From assembly GCF_039872745.1 (NCBI RefSeq), contig NZ_JBDPZD010000001.1, positions 930,001-994,000 of the forward strand: 64,000 bases of DNA. Reading direction: 5' to 3'. Positions 45,522-55,066 of this stretch are shown piece after piece. The stretch is from Pelomonas paludis. Lineage in GTDB: Bacteria > Pseudomonadota > Gammaproteobacteria > Burkholderiales > Burkholderiaceae_C. A program made the position numbers and the translations under genes. The notes beneath the pieces are model-generated. The model worked only from the letters and a program-made list of their open reading frames with translations. It had not been told where the DNA came from and did not search any database. Each line of letters begins with the position of its first letter. Position 1 is the stretch's first letter.

Positions 45522-46556
45522 TCAGCCCCGCTTGAACGCCTCCCCCAAGATCCCCTTGATCGCCTCGGCCTGCTGCGGTGACGAGAGCCCCATCAGCCCC
45601 CGATGCTCAGGCGCCAGATGGGCCAGCGCCGGCCCGTGGTGCTCGAACGCAAAGTAGTCAAGCAGCCCGCGCCATACGGCCTGCTGCTCGGGTGGCATGT
45701 GGCGGAAGGCGAGGACGGCGTGGAGCAGGGCGTCGAAGGGTTTGGTGGGCGGGGGCGTGTCGGTCCACCAGTAGTTGACGAGGATGTTGAAGCCTGAGAG
45801 GGACTCGACCTGGTGCCACCAGGCATAGGGCAGGTAGAGGGCGTCGCCGGCGTCTAACTCGGCGACCTGGGCGTGGGCGAGGGCCTCGCGGAAGCGGGGG
45901 TAGCGGTCGTAGTCTGGGGCTTCGAGGTCGACCATGCTGACGGGCGGGCCGGCGGGCGTGAAGTCGATGGGGCCGATGTAGAGATTGGGCAGCTGCTCGG
46001 GCGGGAAGAGCGTGAAGCGGCGGCGGCCGGCGACGACGCAGGCGAGGTTCTGCATCAGGTCAAAGTGGGTCTGCACCCGGACGGCGTTGCCGATCCAGAT
46101 GCGAGGCATGACCTGGGGATTCATCAGCGGAAGCGGGATAGCTCCAGCCAACTGCGGCAAGCACGCAGGCAGGGGCATGGAGTCCATGTAAATGGCGGGG
46201 GCCGTGGCGTCGTGGGCCTGCGCGAGCAGCAGGCGCAGGCCGTCGGCGAGTTCGGTCGGCCGGCGCTCGAAGGTCAGGCCGGCCATGCCTTCGCGGTAGA
46301 ACAGGTGGCGCCCTGCCGCTGGGTCACCCAGACTGAGTGGGATGCGGGCGCCTTGGTAGAAGGGCAGCAGGTACTCGCAGACGGCCTGGTCCGAGGTCTG
46401 GGCCGCTTGCACAGCGGGCCAGTGCTTGACGAGGCCACGCAGGATGACCGGGCGGTTGGCGGGCAAGACTTCGGCGCGGAAGCGGGCCGCAAAGTCGGGG
46501 GCGTCGGCGCCGTGCAGCTCGGCGGTGCGGGGCAGGTCAGCGGTGGTGGGGCTCAT
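45522..46556 (-). CDS. JmjC/cupin-like (Cupin_8) protein, paralogue
   Basis: The 344-residue protein shares the plan of 18134-19129. It has a VILRGLVKHWP opening, the iron motif HFD in VQTHFDLMQNLACVVAGRRR, then FTLFPPEQLPNLYIGPIDF and a distal His in YAWWHQVESLSGFNILVNYW. It is thus a probable Fe(II)/2-oxoglutarate-type cupin, with no proven substrate. Unlike its paralogue it stands alone, between a PEP-CTERM gene and a c-di-GMP gene. No sugar gene is beside it. Confidence 0.85.
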   Translation of the reverse strand: MSPTTADLPRTAELHGADAPDFAARFRAEVLPANRPVILRGLVKHWPAVQAAQTSDQAVCEYLLPFYQGARIPLSLGDPAAGRHLFYREGMAGLTFERRPTELADGLRLLLAQAHDATAPAIYMDSMPLPACLPQLAGAIPLPLMNPQVMPRIWIGNAVRVQTHFDLMQNLACVVAGRRRFTLFPPEQLPNLYIGPIDFTPAGPPVSMVDLEAPDYDRYPRFREALAHAQVAELDAGDALYLPYAWWHQVESLSGFNILVNYWWTDTPPPTKPFDALLHAVLAFRHMPPEQQAVWRGLLDYFAFEHHGPALAHLAPEHRGLMGLSSPQQAEAIKGILGEAFKRG

Positions 46557-46580
46557 GGCCCGCGCATTGTCCTTGCTGGG

Positions 46581-48968
46581 TCAGCCCAGCCAGCCCAGCA
46601 GGCTCTCGCCCGACTCTTCCAGCTGCGAGGGCGGCGCCCAGGCTTTGGCCCAGTCGAGGAACTGGTCGGCCGGCATGGGCTTGGCGAGGAAGTAGCCCTG
46701 GCCTTCGTTGCAGCCCAGGGCGGCGAGCAGGTTCCAGGCGCGTGCGGTCTCGACCCCCTCGGCCACGACGCTGAGGCCCAGGTTGTGTGCCAGCTCCACC
46801 GTGGAGCGCACGATGCGGGCGTCGTCGAGGTCGCGCTCCATGGCGAGCACAAAGCTCTTGTCGATCTTGAGCTCGTCCACGGGCAGGCGCTTGAGGTAGG
46901 CGAGCGAGGAGTAGCCGGTGCCGAAGTCGTCGATGCTGAGCTTGAAGCCCTGGGCGCTGAGGTGCTCCAGCGTGGAGAGCGCGCGCTCGGGGTCGTCCAT
47001 GATGGCCGACTCGGTGATCTCGAGGCACAGGGTCTGCGGGGCCACGCCAAGCGGCGTGAGCAGGGCTTCGATCTTGGCGGGCAGGTCCTGGTCGAGCAGG
47101 TCGCGGGTGGAGAGGTTGACCGACAGGCGCAGGCTGAGGCCAGCGTCCAGCGCCTGGCGCGAGAAGGCGGCGGTTTGCGCGAGCACCCAGGCGGTGAGCT
47201 GACGCACAAAGCCGGTCTGCTCGGCAAAGGGGATGAACTGCATCGGCGGCACCAGGCCGCGCGTGGGGTGCTGCCAGCGCACCAGGGCCTCGGCGCCGAC
47301 GATCTTGCGGGCGCGCAGGTCCACCTTGGGTTGCAGGTAGAGCCGCAGCTCGCCAGCCGCGATGGCCTGGCGCAGCTCAGACAGCAGCGAGAGCGACTCC
47401 TGGCTGCCGACGTCGAGCTGGGCGTGATAGATCAGGCTGCCGCACTGGCGCTGCTTGGCGGCGTCCATGGCCAGCTCGGCGCGTGCCAGCAGCAAGTTGA
47501 CCTCGTGGCCATGCTCGGGGTAGAGCGCGATGCCGATGCCAGCGCCGAGGTCGATGGTCTGGTCGTCGATCTGCAGCGGGCGCTCAAAGTCCTTGAGGAT
47601 GGCAAACGCTGCCTCGCTGGCCTGGCGGGCGTTGACCTGCTCCAGCACGATGACGAACTCGTCGCCATAGAGCCGCGCCAGGTCGGCATGCACGGCGCCG
47701 CACAGCTGCCCGAGGCGCTTGCCCACGGCTTGCAGCAGGCGGTCGCCCAGCTCGCGGCCGAGCACGTCGTTGACGCGCTTGAAGCGGTCCAGGTTGAGCA
47801 TCAGCACGGCGCCGTGGCTCTCGGGCGTCAGCAGGTGCTGCTGCAGCAGTTCGGCCAGGCGGGCGCGGTTGGGCAGCAGGGTCAGCTGGTCCACATAGGC
47901 GAGGTTGGCCACCAGGGCATCACGGCGCTGGATGCCTTCGCGCATGTTCTCCAGCGCAATGGACAGGTTGCGCACCTCGACCACGCCGGGCGAGGCGCTG
48001 ACGGGGGTTTCGTAGTCGCCGCGCTCCAGGCGCCGCGCGGCCTGGGACAGGCCCTTGATGGGCTCGCTGATGGAGCGCGCCAGCAGCACGCTCAAAGCGG
48101 CAAACACGACCACGCCCAGCAAGGTGAGCCCGAGCAGCAGCAGCTGCAGCTGGCGGTAGGGCGCCAGCGCGGCGTCCAGCGAGCGCAGCAGCAGCACGCC
48201 GGCCATCTGGCCGCCATCGGAAATCAGGGTCACGAAGCGCGAGCTGACGCGTTCGCCGTCGATCTCGGTCAGCTGAGGCGCGCCTTCGGCACCAAAGGCC
48301 AGGGCCTGGGCACGCGAGGCATCGAGCGTTTGGGCCAGCGGCTTCCAGCCGGACTCGGCCGTGCGCATCAGCAGCACGCCGTCAAGGTCGGACAGGGCTT
48401 TGAGGTCGTCCAGCACTGCGCGGTCCAGCGTGAAGGCCATCAGCACCCAGCCCACCGGCGCAGGCGTGCGCACGGGCACGGCCACCACCTGGTAGGCCTG
48501 GCCGCCACGTACCGTGAGCACTGCATCTCGGGCCTTGCCGGCCACTTCACGCAAGGCGGCCGAGAGCGCAGACGCATCCGGGTGCGTTGCCACCACCAGC
48601 TGGAACTGGGCGTCGAAGTAGGCCACCACGCGGGCGCCGATGCGCTCGCCCTGGTTGTCGAGCGCGCTCTTCACGGTCTCGGCGGTGGCAGCGTCTGGGT
48701 GGGCCAGCCACTGGCCGACGGCCTCCTTGAAGCCGTAGTCCTTGGCCTGCAGCTCGGCCGCGTCGCGCAGGCGCGTGGCTTGCTGGTTGAGCAGGCGGCG
48801 CAGCACGCGCTCGCCGGTTTGCAGGTCGGCCGCGAGCGAGACCTCGGCATTGCCCGTCACCGCGCTGCGCGTGACGACCAAGCTCACCAGTTGCACCAGC
48901 AACAGCAAGCCTAGGAAGAGGGCCACGATGCGGCCCTCCAGGCGGCGGAGGTTGAGGAAAGCGGGCAT
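46581..48968 (-). CDS. Membrane GGDEF-EAL c-di-GMP enzyme with HAMP domain
   Basis: The 795-residue protein has a membrane segment near residues 15-35, a periplasmic sensor of about 250 residues and a second membrane segment. A HAMP linker (SEPIKGLSQAARRLERGDY), a GGDEF domain and an EAL domain follow. The cyclase signature reads RLYGDEFVIV, so the first Gly of GGDEF is Tyr; this may lower cyclase activity. The EAL domain looks intact (GAEALVRWQHP, LSIDDFGTGYSSLAYL, VVAEGVET). The net activity is more likely phosphodiesterase. The start at 48968 is ten bases after the upstream cupredoxin-like gene, implying a functional pair. Confidence 0.88.
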   Translation of the reverse strand: MPAFLNLRRLEGRIVALFLGLLLLVQLVSLVVTRSAVTGNAEVSLAADLQTGERVLRRLLNQQATRLRDAAELQAKDYGFKEAVGQWLAHPDAATAETVKSALDNQGERIGARVVAYFDAQFQLVVATHPDASALSAALREVAGKARDAVLTVRGGQAYQVVAVPVRTPAPVGWVLMAFTLDRAVLDDLKALSDLDGVLLMRTAESGWKPLAQTLDASRAQALAFGAEGAPQLTEIDGERVSSRFVTLISDGGQMAGVLLLRSLDAALAPYRQLQLLLLGLTLLGVVVFAALSVLLARSISEPIKGLSQAARRLERGDYETPVSASPGVVEVRNLSIALENMREGIQRRDALVANLAYVDQLTLLPNRARLAELLQQHLLTPESHGAVLMLNLDRFKRVNDVLGRELGDRLLQAVGKRLGQLCGAVHADLARLYGDEFVIVLEQVNARQASEAAFAILKDFERPLQIDDQTIDLGAGIGIALYPEHGHEVNLLLARAELAMDAAKQRQCGSLIYHAQLDVGSQESLSLLSELRQAIAAGELRLYLQPKVDLRARKIVGAEALVRWQHPTRGLVPPMQFIPFAEQTGFVRQLTAWVLAQTAAFSRQALDAGLSLRLSVNLSTRDLLDQDLPAKIEALLTPLGVAPQTLCLEITESAIMDDPERALSTLEHLSAQGFKLSIDDFGTGYSSLAYLKRLPVDELKIDKSFVLAMERDLDDARIVRSTVELAHNLGLSVVAEGVETARAWNLLAALGCNEGQGYFLAKPMPADQFLDWAKAWAPPSQLEESGESLLGWLG

Positions 48969-48978
48969 CAATCTGGCA

Positions 48979-49590
48979 TCAATCGGGCAACGTGACGACC
49001 AGGCTCTTGATGCTGGCGGTGACGTCGATCGGCTGGGCCTGCAGTTGCTGGGCTTGCTTCTGCGCGGCATGCCAGGTCAGCAGCCGGTGCTCGCCCGCCG
49101 GCAGGTCGAGCACGGCCTCGCCGCGCGCATCGGTGCGGGCAAAGAGCGGCGTGTCCACCACCACGATGTGGGCGCTCATGCGGTCATGGATGTTGCAGCC
49201 CAGTGCGGCCACGCCGGGCTTGTCGAAGACCACGGGCTCGGCCGGCGTGCCGGCATAGAGCTTGATGTCGAACACCTTGACCGGCGAGAACGAGTAGACG
49301 TGATGCCGCACGGTGTCGAAGTTGGGGAAGGACACGGCGGTGCCCGTCTGCACCACCAGCACGGGCGGCTGGAAGTTGCGGTCGCGCTGGCTCATCTCGG
49401 CCTTGGCGGTGCTGGTGCGCTGTGGGCGCCCGCGCAGCTCCACGGCCACGACGGCGTCTGCCACCGGCTGGCCGGCGGCATTGCGCAGTTGCAGCGTGAC
49501 GGGGGCGGCCCACGCAGCCGCAGCTGGCCAGAGCAGGGCGCCAGCCAGCGCGGCCCGGCGCAGGGACCGATGCATTGAGAGAGTCACCAT
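48979..49590 (-). CDS. Cupredoxin-like exported protein (methylamine-utilisation type)
   Basis: The product of about 203 residues has a signal peptide and a beta-sandwich. The blue-copper-like ligands are visible: His in TVRHHVYSFSPVKVF, then Cys-x2-His-x2-Met in ALGCNIHDRMSAHIVVVDTP. Related proteins are often labelled methylamine-utilisation proteins, though no mau genes are here. A C-terminal Ig-like part (GEAVLDLPAGEHRLLTWH) follows. Starts at 49590 or 49575 are both possible, and neither has a good ribosome-binding site. Pairing with the c-di-GMP enzyme suggests it may deliver a periplasmic redox or copper signal. Confidence 0.78.
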   Translation of the reverse strand: MVTLSMHRSLRRAALAGALLWPAAAAWAAPVTLQLRNAAGQPVADAVVAVELRGRPQRTSTAKAEMSQRDRNFQPPVLVVQTGTAVSFPNFDTVRHHVYSFSPVKVFDIKLYAGTPAEPVVFDKPGVAALGCNIHDRMSAHIVVVDTPLFARTDARGEAVLDLPAGEHRLLTWHAAQKQAQQLQAQPIDVTASIKSLVVTLPD

Positions 49591-49722
49591 GGGAGAAACC
49601 TGGGGCCGACGATAGCGCGCAAGGCCGCCGGCGGCGAGGGCATCCGACCGCTGTGGGCTGGGCGGGCACGACGCCAGCGCGCTTGGCGTGGCGTCCGTCA
49701 CGCGAACGGGCGCGGGGTGGGT

Positions 49723-50790
49723 TCAGGCCTGTAGCGCGATGCCGGTCTTGCCGGCGGCCGTCTCGGTCAGCATCAGCGCCAGGCGGCGCAGCGCGGCCCA
49801 GGCGTCGAGTGGCCAGTCGGGGTGGCGCAGGCCCTTGGCGATGCCGTCCACCGTTTGCGCAGCGCCCACCAGGCGGGCGCAGTCGGCCGCGTCAAGGCGG
49901 GGCGCGACGCGCTCCATCAGCTTTTCTTTGGCACCCCAGACGCGCGCCTCGCGCAGCGCCAGCGGCAGCGGCCGGCCGGCGTCGAGCGCGGCGCGGATGC
50001 GGGCCAGCGCCCGTACGTCCTCGGCCACCGTCCAGTGCACCAGCACGGCGGCCTCGCCCTCGGCTGCCAGGCCATCCAGCATGCGCAGCACGCGCGCCAC
50101 CTGGCCCGAGAGCACGGCCTCGCTGAGCTTGAAGACGTCAAAGCGCGCCACGTCCAGCACGGCGGCCTGGATCTGCTCCAGGCTGAGCTCGCCCGCCGGG
50201 TAGAGCAGGGCGAGCTTTTGCAGCTCCTGGTGGGCGGCGAGCAAGTTGCCCTCGACCCGGTCGGCAAAGAAGGCCAGGGCCTGCTGGCCGTTCGGGCCAT
50301 CGGCCACCTGCTGGCCTTGGGCCTTGAGCCGCTGGGCCAGCCAGACGGGCAAGCGCTGCCGCTCCACGGGCTCGACACGCAGGGTGATACCGGTGGCGTC
50401 GAGCGCGGTGAACCAGGCGCTGGTCAGCTGGGTCTTGTCGAGGCGCGGCAGGGTGACCAGGGTCAGCACATCGTCGGGTGCGTGCTCGCAATAGCGCTGC
50501 AGGGCCTCGGAGCCATCCTTGCCAGGCTTGCCGGTGGGGATGCGGATCTCGATGAACTGCCGGTCGGCAAACAGGCTCATGGCCTGCGCAGCGGCCAGCA
50601 CCGGCGCCCAGTCGAAGTAGGCGCCCTGCACGGTGAAGACCTGGCGCTCGGTGAAGCCCTGCTGCCGCGCCGTGGCGCGGATCAGGTCGGCCGCCTCTTG
50701 CGCCAGCAGCGGCTCGTCGCCATGCACGGTGTAGACCTTGGCCAGGGTCTTGGTCAGGTGCGGGGCGAGGGCCTCGGGGCGGAGTTGCAT
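49723..50790 (-). CDS. holA: DNA polymerase III delta subunit
   Basis: HolA is the clamp-loader subunit that opens the beta sliding clamp. The 355-residue protein shows the family opening KVYTVHGDEPLLAQEAADLI and the helical segments VEGNLLAAHQELQKLALLYP and SLEQIQAAVLDVARFDVF. It begins five bases after lptE, the standard order leuS-lptE-holA. Confidence 0.95.
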   Translation of the reverse strand: MQLRPEALAPHLTKTLAKVYTVHGDEPLLAQEAADLIRATARQQGFTERQVFTVQGAYFDWAPVLAAAQAMSLFADRQFIEIRIPTGKPGKDGSEALQRYCEHAPDDVLTLVTLPRLDKTQLTSAWFTALDATGITLRVEPVERQRLPVWLAQRLKAQGQQVADGPNGQQALAFFADRVEGNLLAAHQELQKLALLYPAGELSLEQIQAAVLDVARFDVFKLSEAVLSGQVARVLRMLDGLAAEGEAAVLVHWTVAEDVRALARIRAALDAGRPLPLALREARVWGAKEKLMERVAPRLDAADCARLVGAAQTVDGIAKGLRHPDWPLDAWAALRRLALMLTETAAGKTGIALQA

Positions 50791-50795
50791 GGCGC

Positions 50796-51290
50796 TCAGC
50801 CGGGCAATCTCACGGCCGCAAGCCTGCGCATCACCTGCGCCACCACGTCAGACTGCATCGAGCTGTAGAGCAGCCCCGCCTCCTGCTCCTTGGCCAGGGC
50901 CTGGGTCTCGGTGAAGTTGAGGTCGCGCGTCAGGCGCAGCTCGACCTTGGGCGCCAGCAACTCGCCGCTGGGCGTGCGCAGCCAGTAGTCGAAGTAAAGG
51001 CGCAGCTCCCACTCACGCACCTGGCCGGCGGCGGTGGAGGCCACCACGCTGCGGTCACGCGCCTCGCGCAGCGCCTCGATCACGACCTGGGCGCGGCTCG
51101 CGTCCTCCTCCAGCCGCACGGGCGTGTGCTGCACCTGGCGGCGCAGCGCGGCGGCCAGCGGTGAGCCCGGCTCAAAGCCCACCAGGGCCAGGCTCTGGAA
51201 GGGCAGCACCGGCTCCTTGCGTAGCGCGAAGCCGCAGCCGGTGAGGTTGGCTAGGGCCGCGAGGCTGAGCAGGGCGGCGCGGCGGTGCAT
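50796..51290 (-). CDS. lptE: LPS-assembly lipoprotein
   Basis: LptE plugs the LptD barrel that delivers lipopolysaccharide to the outer surface. The 164-residue protein has a lipobox LTGC (Cys near residue 19) and the typical GFALRKEPVLPFQSLALVG strand, with DVVAQVMRRLAAVRL at the end. Its start shares one base with the leuS stop (TGATG), so translation is coupled. Confidence 0.94.
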   Translation of the reverse strand: MHRRAALLSLAALANLTGCGFALRKEPVLPFQSLALVGFEPGSPLAAALRRQVQHTPVRLEEDASRAQVVIEALREARDRSVVASTAAGQVREWELRLYFDYWLRTPSGELLAPKVELRLTRDLNFTETQALAKEQEAGLLYSSMQSDVVAQVMRRLAAVRLPG

Positions 51291-53920
51291 CAGACCACCA
51301 CGTTGACGAGGCGGCCGGGCACGATCACGACCTTCTTGGGCGTCTTGCCTTCGCTGAACTTGGCGAACTCCTCGGTTGCCAGCGCTGCGGCTTCGATGGC
51401 GGCCTTGTCGGCACTCGCCGGCACCTTGACGGCGCCGCGCAGCTTGCCGTTGACCTGCAGCATCAGCTCGATCTCGTCCTGCACCAGCGCGGCCTCATCG
51501 ACCGTGGGCCAGGGCGCGTCCAGCAGGTCGCCCAGCTCGGCGGCAAAGCCGAGGTCTTGCCAGAGCTGGTGGGCGATGTGTGGCGTGGCGGGGTAGAGCA
51601 CGCGCAGCAGCACCGAGAAGCCATCGCGCACGGCGGCTGCTTGGCCCTCCGCCTTGAAGCCTTCGAGCGCATTGAGCAGCTTCATCGCGCCGGAGACGAC
51701 GGTGTTGTACTGCATGCGCTCGTAGTCGAACGAGACCTGCTTGAGCACGTTGTGCACCTCGCGGCGCAGGGCCTTGCCGTCTGCGCTGAGCGCGGCGTAG
51801 TCGGCGCCGCCGGTCTTGATGGCGTCGGCATTGCGCGCGCCAAAGTTCCACACCCGCTTCAGGAAGCGGTGCGCGCCTTCCACGGCCGCATCGTTCCACT
51901 CCAGCGTCTGCTCCGGGGGGCTGGCGAACATCACGAACAAACGGGCCGTGTCGGCACCGTACTGGTCGATCAGCGCCTGCGGGTCCACGCCGTTGTTCTT
52001 GGACTTGGACATGGTCGTCATCTCGTACTCGAGAGGCGTGCCGTCCTTCTTGAGCTTGGCACCCGCGATGCCGCCCTTGTCGTCGTGGATCACGTCGACT
52101 TCGTGGTCCCAGTAGTAGTCCTTGCCGCCGCCCTCGGGCTTGTGGAAGAAGGCGCCCTTCAGGACCATGCCCTGGGTCAGCAGCTTGCTGAAGGGCTCGG
52201 CCACGCTGACGAGGCCGAGGTCACGCATCACCTTGGTCCAGAAGCGCGCGTAGAGCAGGTGCAGGATGGCGTGCTCGATACCGCCGATGTACTGGTTCAT
52301 CGGCATCCAGTACTTCGTCCCCTCCGCGACCATGGCCTGGTCGTTGGTCGGGTCGCAGTAGCGCATGAAGTACCAGGACGAATCCACGAAGGTGTCCATG
52401 GTGTCCGTCTCACGCTTGGCGGGCTTGCCGCACTTCGGGCAGCCAACGTTGAGGAAGCCGGCGTGCTTGTTCAGCGGGTTGCCGCTGCCGTCAGGGATGC
52501 ACTCCTCGGGCAGCACGACGGGCAGGTCCTTCTCGGGCACCGGCACCACGCCGCAGTCGTCACAGTGAATGATCGGGATCGGCGTGCCCCAGTAACGCTG
52601 GCGGCTGACGCCCCAGTCGCGCAGGCGCCAGGTGGTTTTCTTCTCGCCGAGGCCCTTGGCGGACAGCAGCTCGGCGACCTTGTCGACGGCCTGCTTGTGC
52701 GTCAGACCATCGAGCACGCCGGAGTTGACGCAGACGGCGCGCGACTTGTCGCCGTACCACTCGGCCCAGGCATCGAGCGAGAAGCTTTCGCCTTCAGCCG
52801 CGATCACCTGCTTGATCTCGATGCCGTACTTTTGGGCGAACGCGAAGTCGCGCTCGTCGTGCGCGGGCACGCCCATCACGGCGCCGTCGCCATAGCTCAT
52901 CAGCACGTAGTTACCGACCCAGACAGGCACCTGGGCGCCCGTCAGCGGGTGGGTGACGACGAGGCCGGTGGGCACGCCCTTCTTCTCTTGCGTGGCCAGC
53001 TCGGCTTCGGTGGTGCCACCGGCCTTGCATTCCTCGATGAAAGCAGCGACCTCGGGCTGGGTCTGCGCAGCGATGGTGGCCAGCGGATGCTCAGGGGCCA
53101 CGGCGCAGAAGGTGACGCCCATGATGGTGTCGGCGCGGGTGGTGAACACCCACAGCTTGTCGCCACCGCCCTCGATGCTGTGCGGGAACGCAAAGCGCAC
53201 GCCTTGGCTCTTGCCGATCCAGTTCTCCTGCATCAGGCGCACGCGCTCGGGCCAGCCGGACAGGTAGTTCGGATCTTCAGGGTTGGCCACGGCCGAGAGC
53301 AGCTCTTCGGCGTAGTCGGTGATCTTCAGGTAGTAGCCGGGGATCTCGCGCTTCTCGACCAGGGCGCCGGAGCGCCAGCCGCGGCCGTCGATGACCTGCT
53401 CGTTGGCGAGCACGGTCTGGTCCACCGGGTCCCAGTTGACGACCTGGGTGCGGCGCTCGGCGATGCCCTTCTCGAGCATCTTCAGGAACAGCCACTGGTT
53501 CCACTTGTAGTAGGCGGGCTGGCAGGTGGCGACCTCGCGGCTCCAGTCGATGGCCAGGCCCATGGCCTGCATCTGGCCCTTCATGTGGGCGATGTTGGAG
53601 TAGGTCCACTGCGCCGGCGGCACCTTGCCCTTCATGGCGGCGTTCTCGGCCGGCAGGCCGAAGGCGTCCCAGCCCATGGGCATGAGGACGTTGTAGCCCT
53701 TCATGCGCAGCTGGCGGGCCAGCATGTCGTTGATGGTGTAGTTGCGCACGTGGCCCATGTGCAGCTTGCCCGAGGGGTAGGGCAGCATGGAGCAGGCATA
53801 GAAGTGCGGCTTGCTCGCGTCCTCAGTGACGCGGTAGGCATCGCGCGCCGCCCAGTAGGCGTGGGCGGCGGCTTCGATTTCGGTGGGGTTGTAGGGGCTG
53901 GGTTCGGGCTTCGCAGTCAT
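51290..53920 (-). CDS. leuS: Leucyl-tRNA synthetase
   Basis: This 876-residue class I synthetase charges tRNA-Leu. Both signature sequences are intact: PYPSGKLHMGHVRNY (HIGH region) and TMSKSKNNGVDP (KMSKS region). The connective editing domain and a zinc-type cysteine cluster (VGCPKCGKPAK) are present. The ATG at 53920 gives the usual MTAKPEPSPYNPTEIE start; the open frame further upstream has no homology. Confidence 0.98.
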   Translation of the reverse strand: MTAKPEPSPYNPTEIEAAAHAYWAARDAYRVTEDASKPHFYACSMLPYPSGKLHMGHVRNYTINDMLARQLRMKGYNVLMPMGWDAFGLPAENAAMKGKVPPAQWTYSNIAHMKGQMQAMGLAIDWSREVATCQPAYYKWNQWLFLKMLEKGIAERRTQVVNWDPVDQTVLANEQVIDGRGWRSGALVEKREIPGYYLKITDYAEELLSAVANPEDPNYLSGWPERVRLMQENWIGKSQGVRFAFPHSIEGGGDKLWVFTTRADTIMGVTFCAVAPEHPLATIAAQTQPEVAAFIEECKAGGTTEAELATQEKKGVPTGLVVTHPLTGAQVPVWVGNYVLMSYGDGAVMGVPAHDERDFAFAQKYGIEIKQVIAAEGESFSLDAWAEWYGDKSRAVCVNSGVLDGLTHKQAVDKVAELLSAKGLGEKKTTWRLRDWGVSRQRYWGTPIPIIHCDDCGVVPVPEKDLPVVLPEECIPDGSGNPLNKHAGFLNVGCPKCGKPAKRETDTMDTFVDSSWYFMRYCDPTNDQAMVAEGTKYWMPMNQYIGGIEHAILHLLYARFWTKVMRDLGLVSVAEPFSKLLTQGMVLKGAFFHKPEGGGKDYYWDHEVDVIHDDKGGIAGAKLKKDGTPLEYEMTTMSKSKNNGVDPQALIDQYGADTARLFVMFASPPEQTLEWNDAAVEGAHRFLKRVWNFGARNADAIKTGGADYAALSADGKALRREVHNVLKQVSFDYERMQYNTVVSGAMKLLNALEGFKAEGQAAAVRDGFSVLLRVLYPATPHIAHQLWQDLGFAAELGDLLDAPWPTVDEAALVQDEIELMLQVNGKLRGAVKVPASADKAAIEAAALATEEFAKFSEGKTPKKVVIVPGRLVNVVV

Positions 53921-53964
53921 CCCGAAATTGTAGGTGGGGGGGCTGCGGCGCCCCCGGCCCAACT

Positions 53965-54393
53965 TCAGGGCGCCGAAGCAGCCGCGTCGGCGACGAAGGC
54001 GATGCGGTTCAGCCCGGCGGCCTGCACCCAGCCGATCAGCTCGGCCACGCGGCCATAGGGCACGCTGCGGTCGGCGCGCAGCTGCACTTCGAGCTGCGGG
54101 TTGGCGCGGGCGAGCATGGTCACGCGCTTGCGGAATTCGTCAGCGGGCAAGCTGTCGTCGCCCAGGTGCAGCAGGCCATCGGGCGTCAGGGCCAGGGCGA
54201 TGAAGCTCGGGGTGTCGACGGTGGTGGCGGCTTCGCTCTTGGGCAGGTCGAGGCGCAGCGCGGCGGTCATCAAGGGCGCGGTGAGCATGAAGATCACCAT
54301 CAGCACCAGCATGACGTCGATCAGCGGCGTCATGTTGATGTCGCTCATCGGCCTAGAGGTGCCGCTGCGCTCCAGACGACCGAAGCTGGCCAT
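53965..54393 (-). CDS. exbD: ExbD/TolR-family proton-channel subunit
   Basis: The 142-residue protein has a single N-terminal membrane helix containing the essential Asp in NMTPLIDVMLVLMVIFMLT. A periplasmic domain ends in GRVAELIGWVQAAGLNRIAF. It works with ExbB/TolQ to energise TonB-dependent import or the Tol system. ExbD versus TolR cannot be decided with certainty; no tonB or tolA is adjacent. Confidence 0.92.
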   Translation of the reverse strand: MASFGRLERSGTSRPMSDINMTPLIDVMLVLMVIFMLTAPLMTAALRLDLPKSEAATTVDTPSFIALALTPDGLLHLGDDSLPADEFRKRVTMLARANPQLEVQLRADRSVPYGRVAELIGWVQAAGLNRIAFVADAAASAP

Positions 54394-54395
54394 GC

Positions 54396-55055
54396 TCAGA
54401 CCTGGCTGGAGAGCAGCTCGCGCAGGTCATGCGCAAAGCCTTCGAGCTCGGCCTCGCAGGCCGCGACCCACTTGCCGAACACGTTGTAGGCCAGCACGGC
54501 GGGGATGGCCACGGCCAGGCCGGCGGCGGTCATGATCAAGGCCTCGCCCACGGGGCCGGATATCTTCTCGATGGTGATGTTGCCGGCCGCCGAGATGGAC
54601 ACGAGGGCGTGATAGATGCCCCAGACGGTGCCAAAGAGCCCCAGGAAGGGCGCGGTGGCGCCGATGGACGCCAGCAGCACCTGGCCGAACTGCAGGCGCG
54701 CCAGCACGCCGTGCAGGGCGTCGCGCAGGCGGCGGGTGAGGCGGGAGTCCTGGCGGCCTGCGGCTTCGAGCGTGGCGGGCTGAGTGTCGGCGGTGGCGGC
54801 GTCGAGCAGGGGTTGCAGCAGGCCCTCGGTGTCGAAGCCCTGCAACGCCTGGCGCCCTTCAGCCAAGGCCGGCGCCTGCCAGAAGGCGGGCAGCGCACGC
54901 GCCAGGCCCGCTTGTGCGCGGCGCAGCAGCCAGCCGCGCCAGAGGATCAAGGCCCAACTGCTGACCGACATGGTCAGCAGCAGCAGGGCGACGAGACGGC
55001 CAACGAGATCGGCCTGGGTCCAGAAGTCGTTGAAGCTGCCCATGCCCATGCCCAT
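54396..55055 (-). CDS. exbB: ExbB/TolQ-family proton-channel subunit
   Basis: The 219-residue protein has three membrane segments, including the conserved VLLASIGATAPFLGLFGTVW and GEALIMTAAGLAVAIPAVLA. It forms the pentameric channel with ExbD, whose gene starts two bases later. The N-terminus is MGMGMG, encoded by three tandem ATGGGC units, so the exact start among the three ATGs is uncertain. Confidence 0.92.
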   Translation of the reverse strand: MGMGMGSFNDFWTQADLVGRLVALLLLTMSVSSWALILWRGWLLRRAQAGLARALPAFWQAPALAEGRQALQGFDTEGLLQPLLDAATADTQPATLEAAGRQDSRLTRRLRDALHGVLARLQFGQVLLASIGATAPFLGLFGTVWGIYHALVSISAAGNITIEKISGPVGEALIMTAAGLAVAIPAVLAYNVFGKWVAACEAELEGFAHDLRELLSSQV

Positions 55056-55066
55056 GCCCGTGCCGT

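Noticed and set aside
45873..48914. Plus-strand open frame of 1013 codons opposite the cupin-like and GGDEF-EAL genes
   Set aside because: It spans two well-supported genes and their gap in antisense, with low-complexity composition and no recognisable motif.
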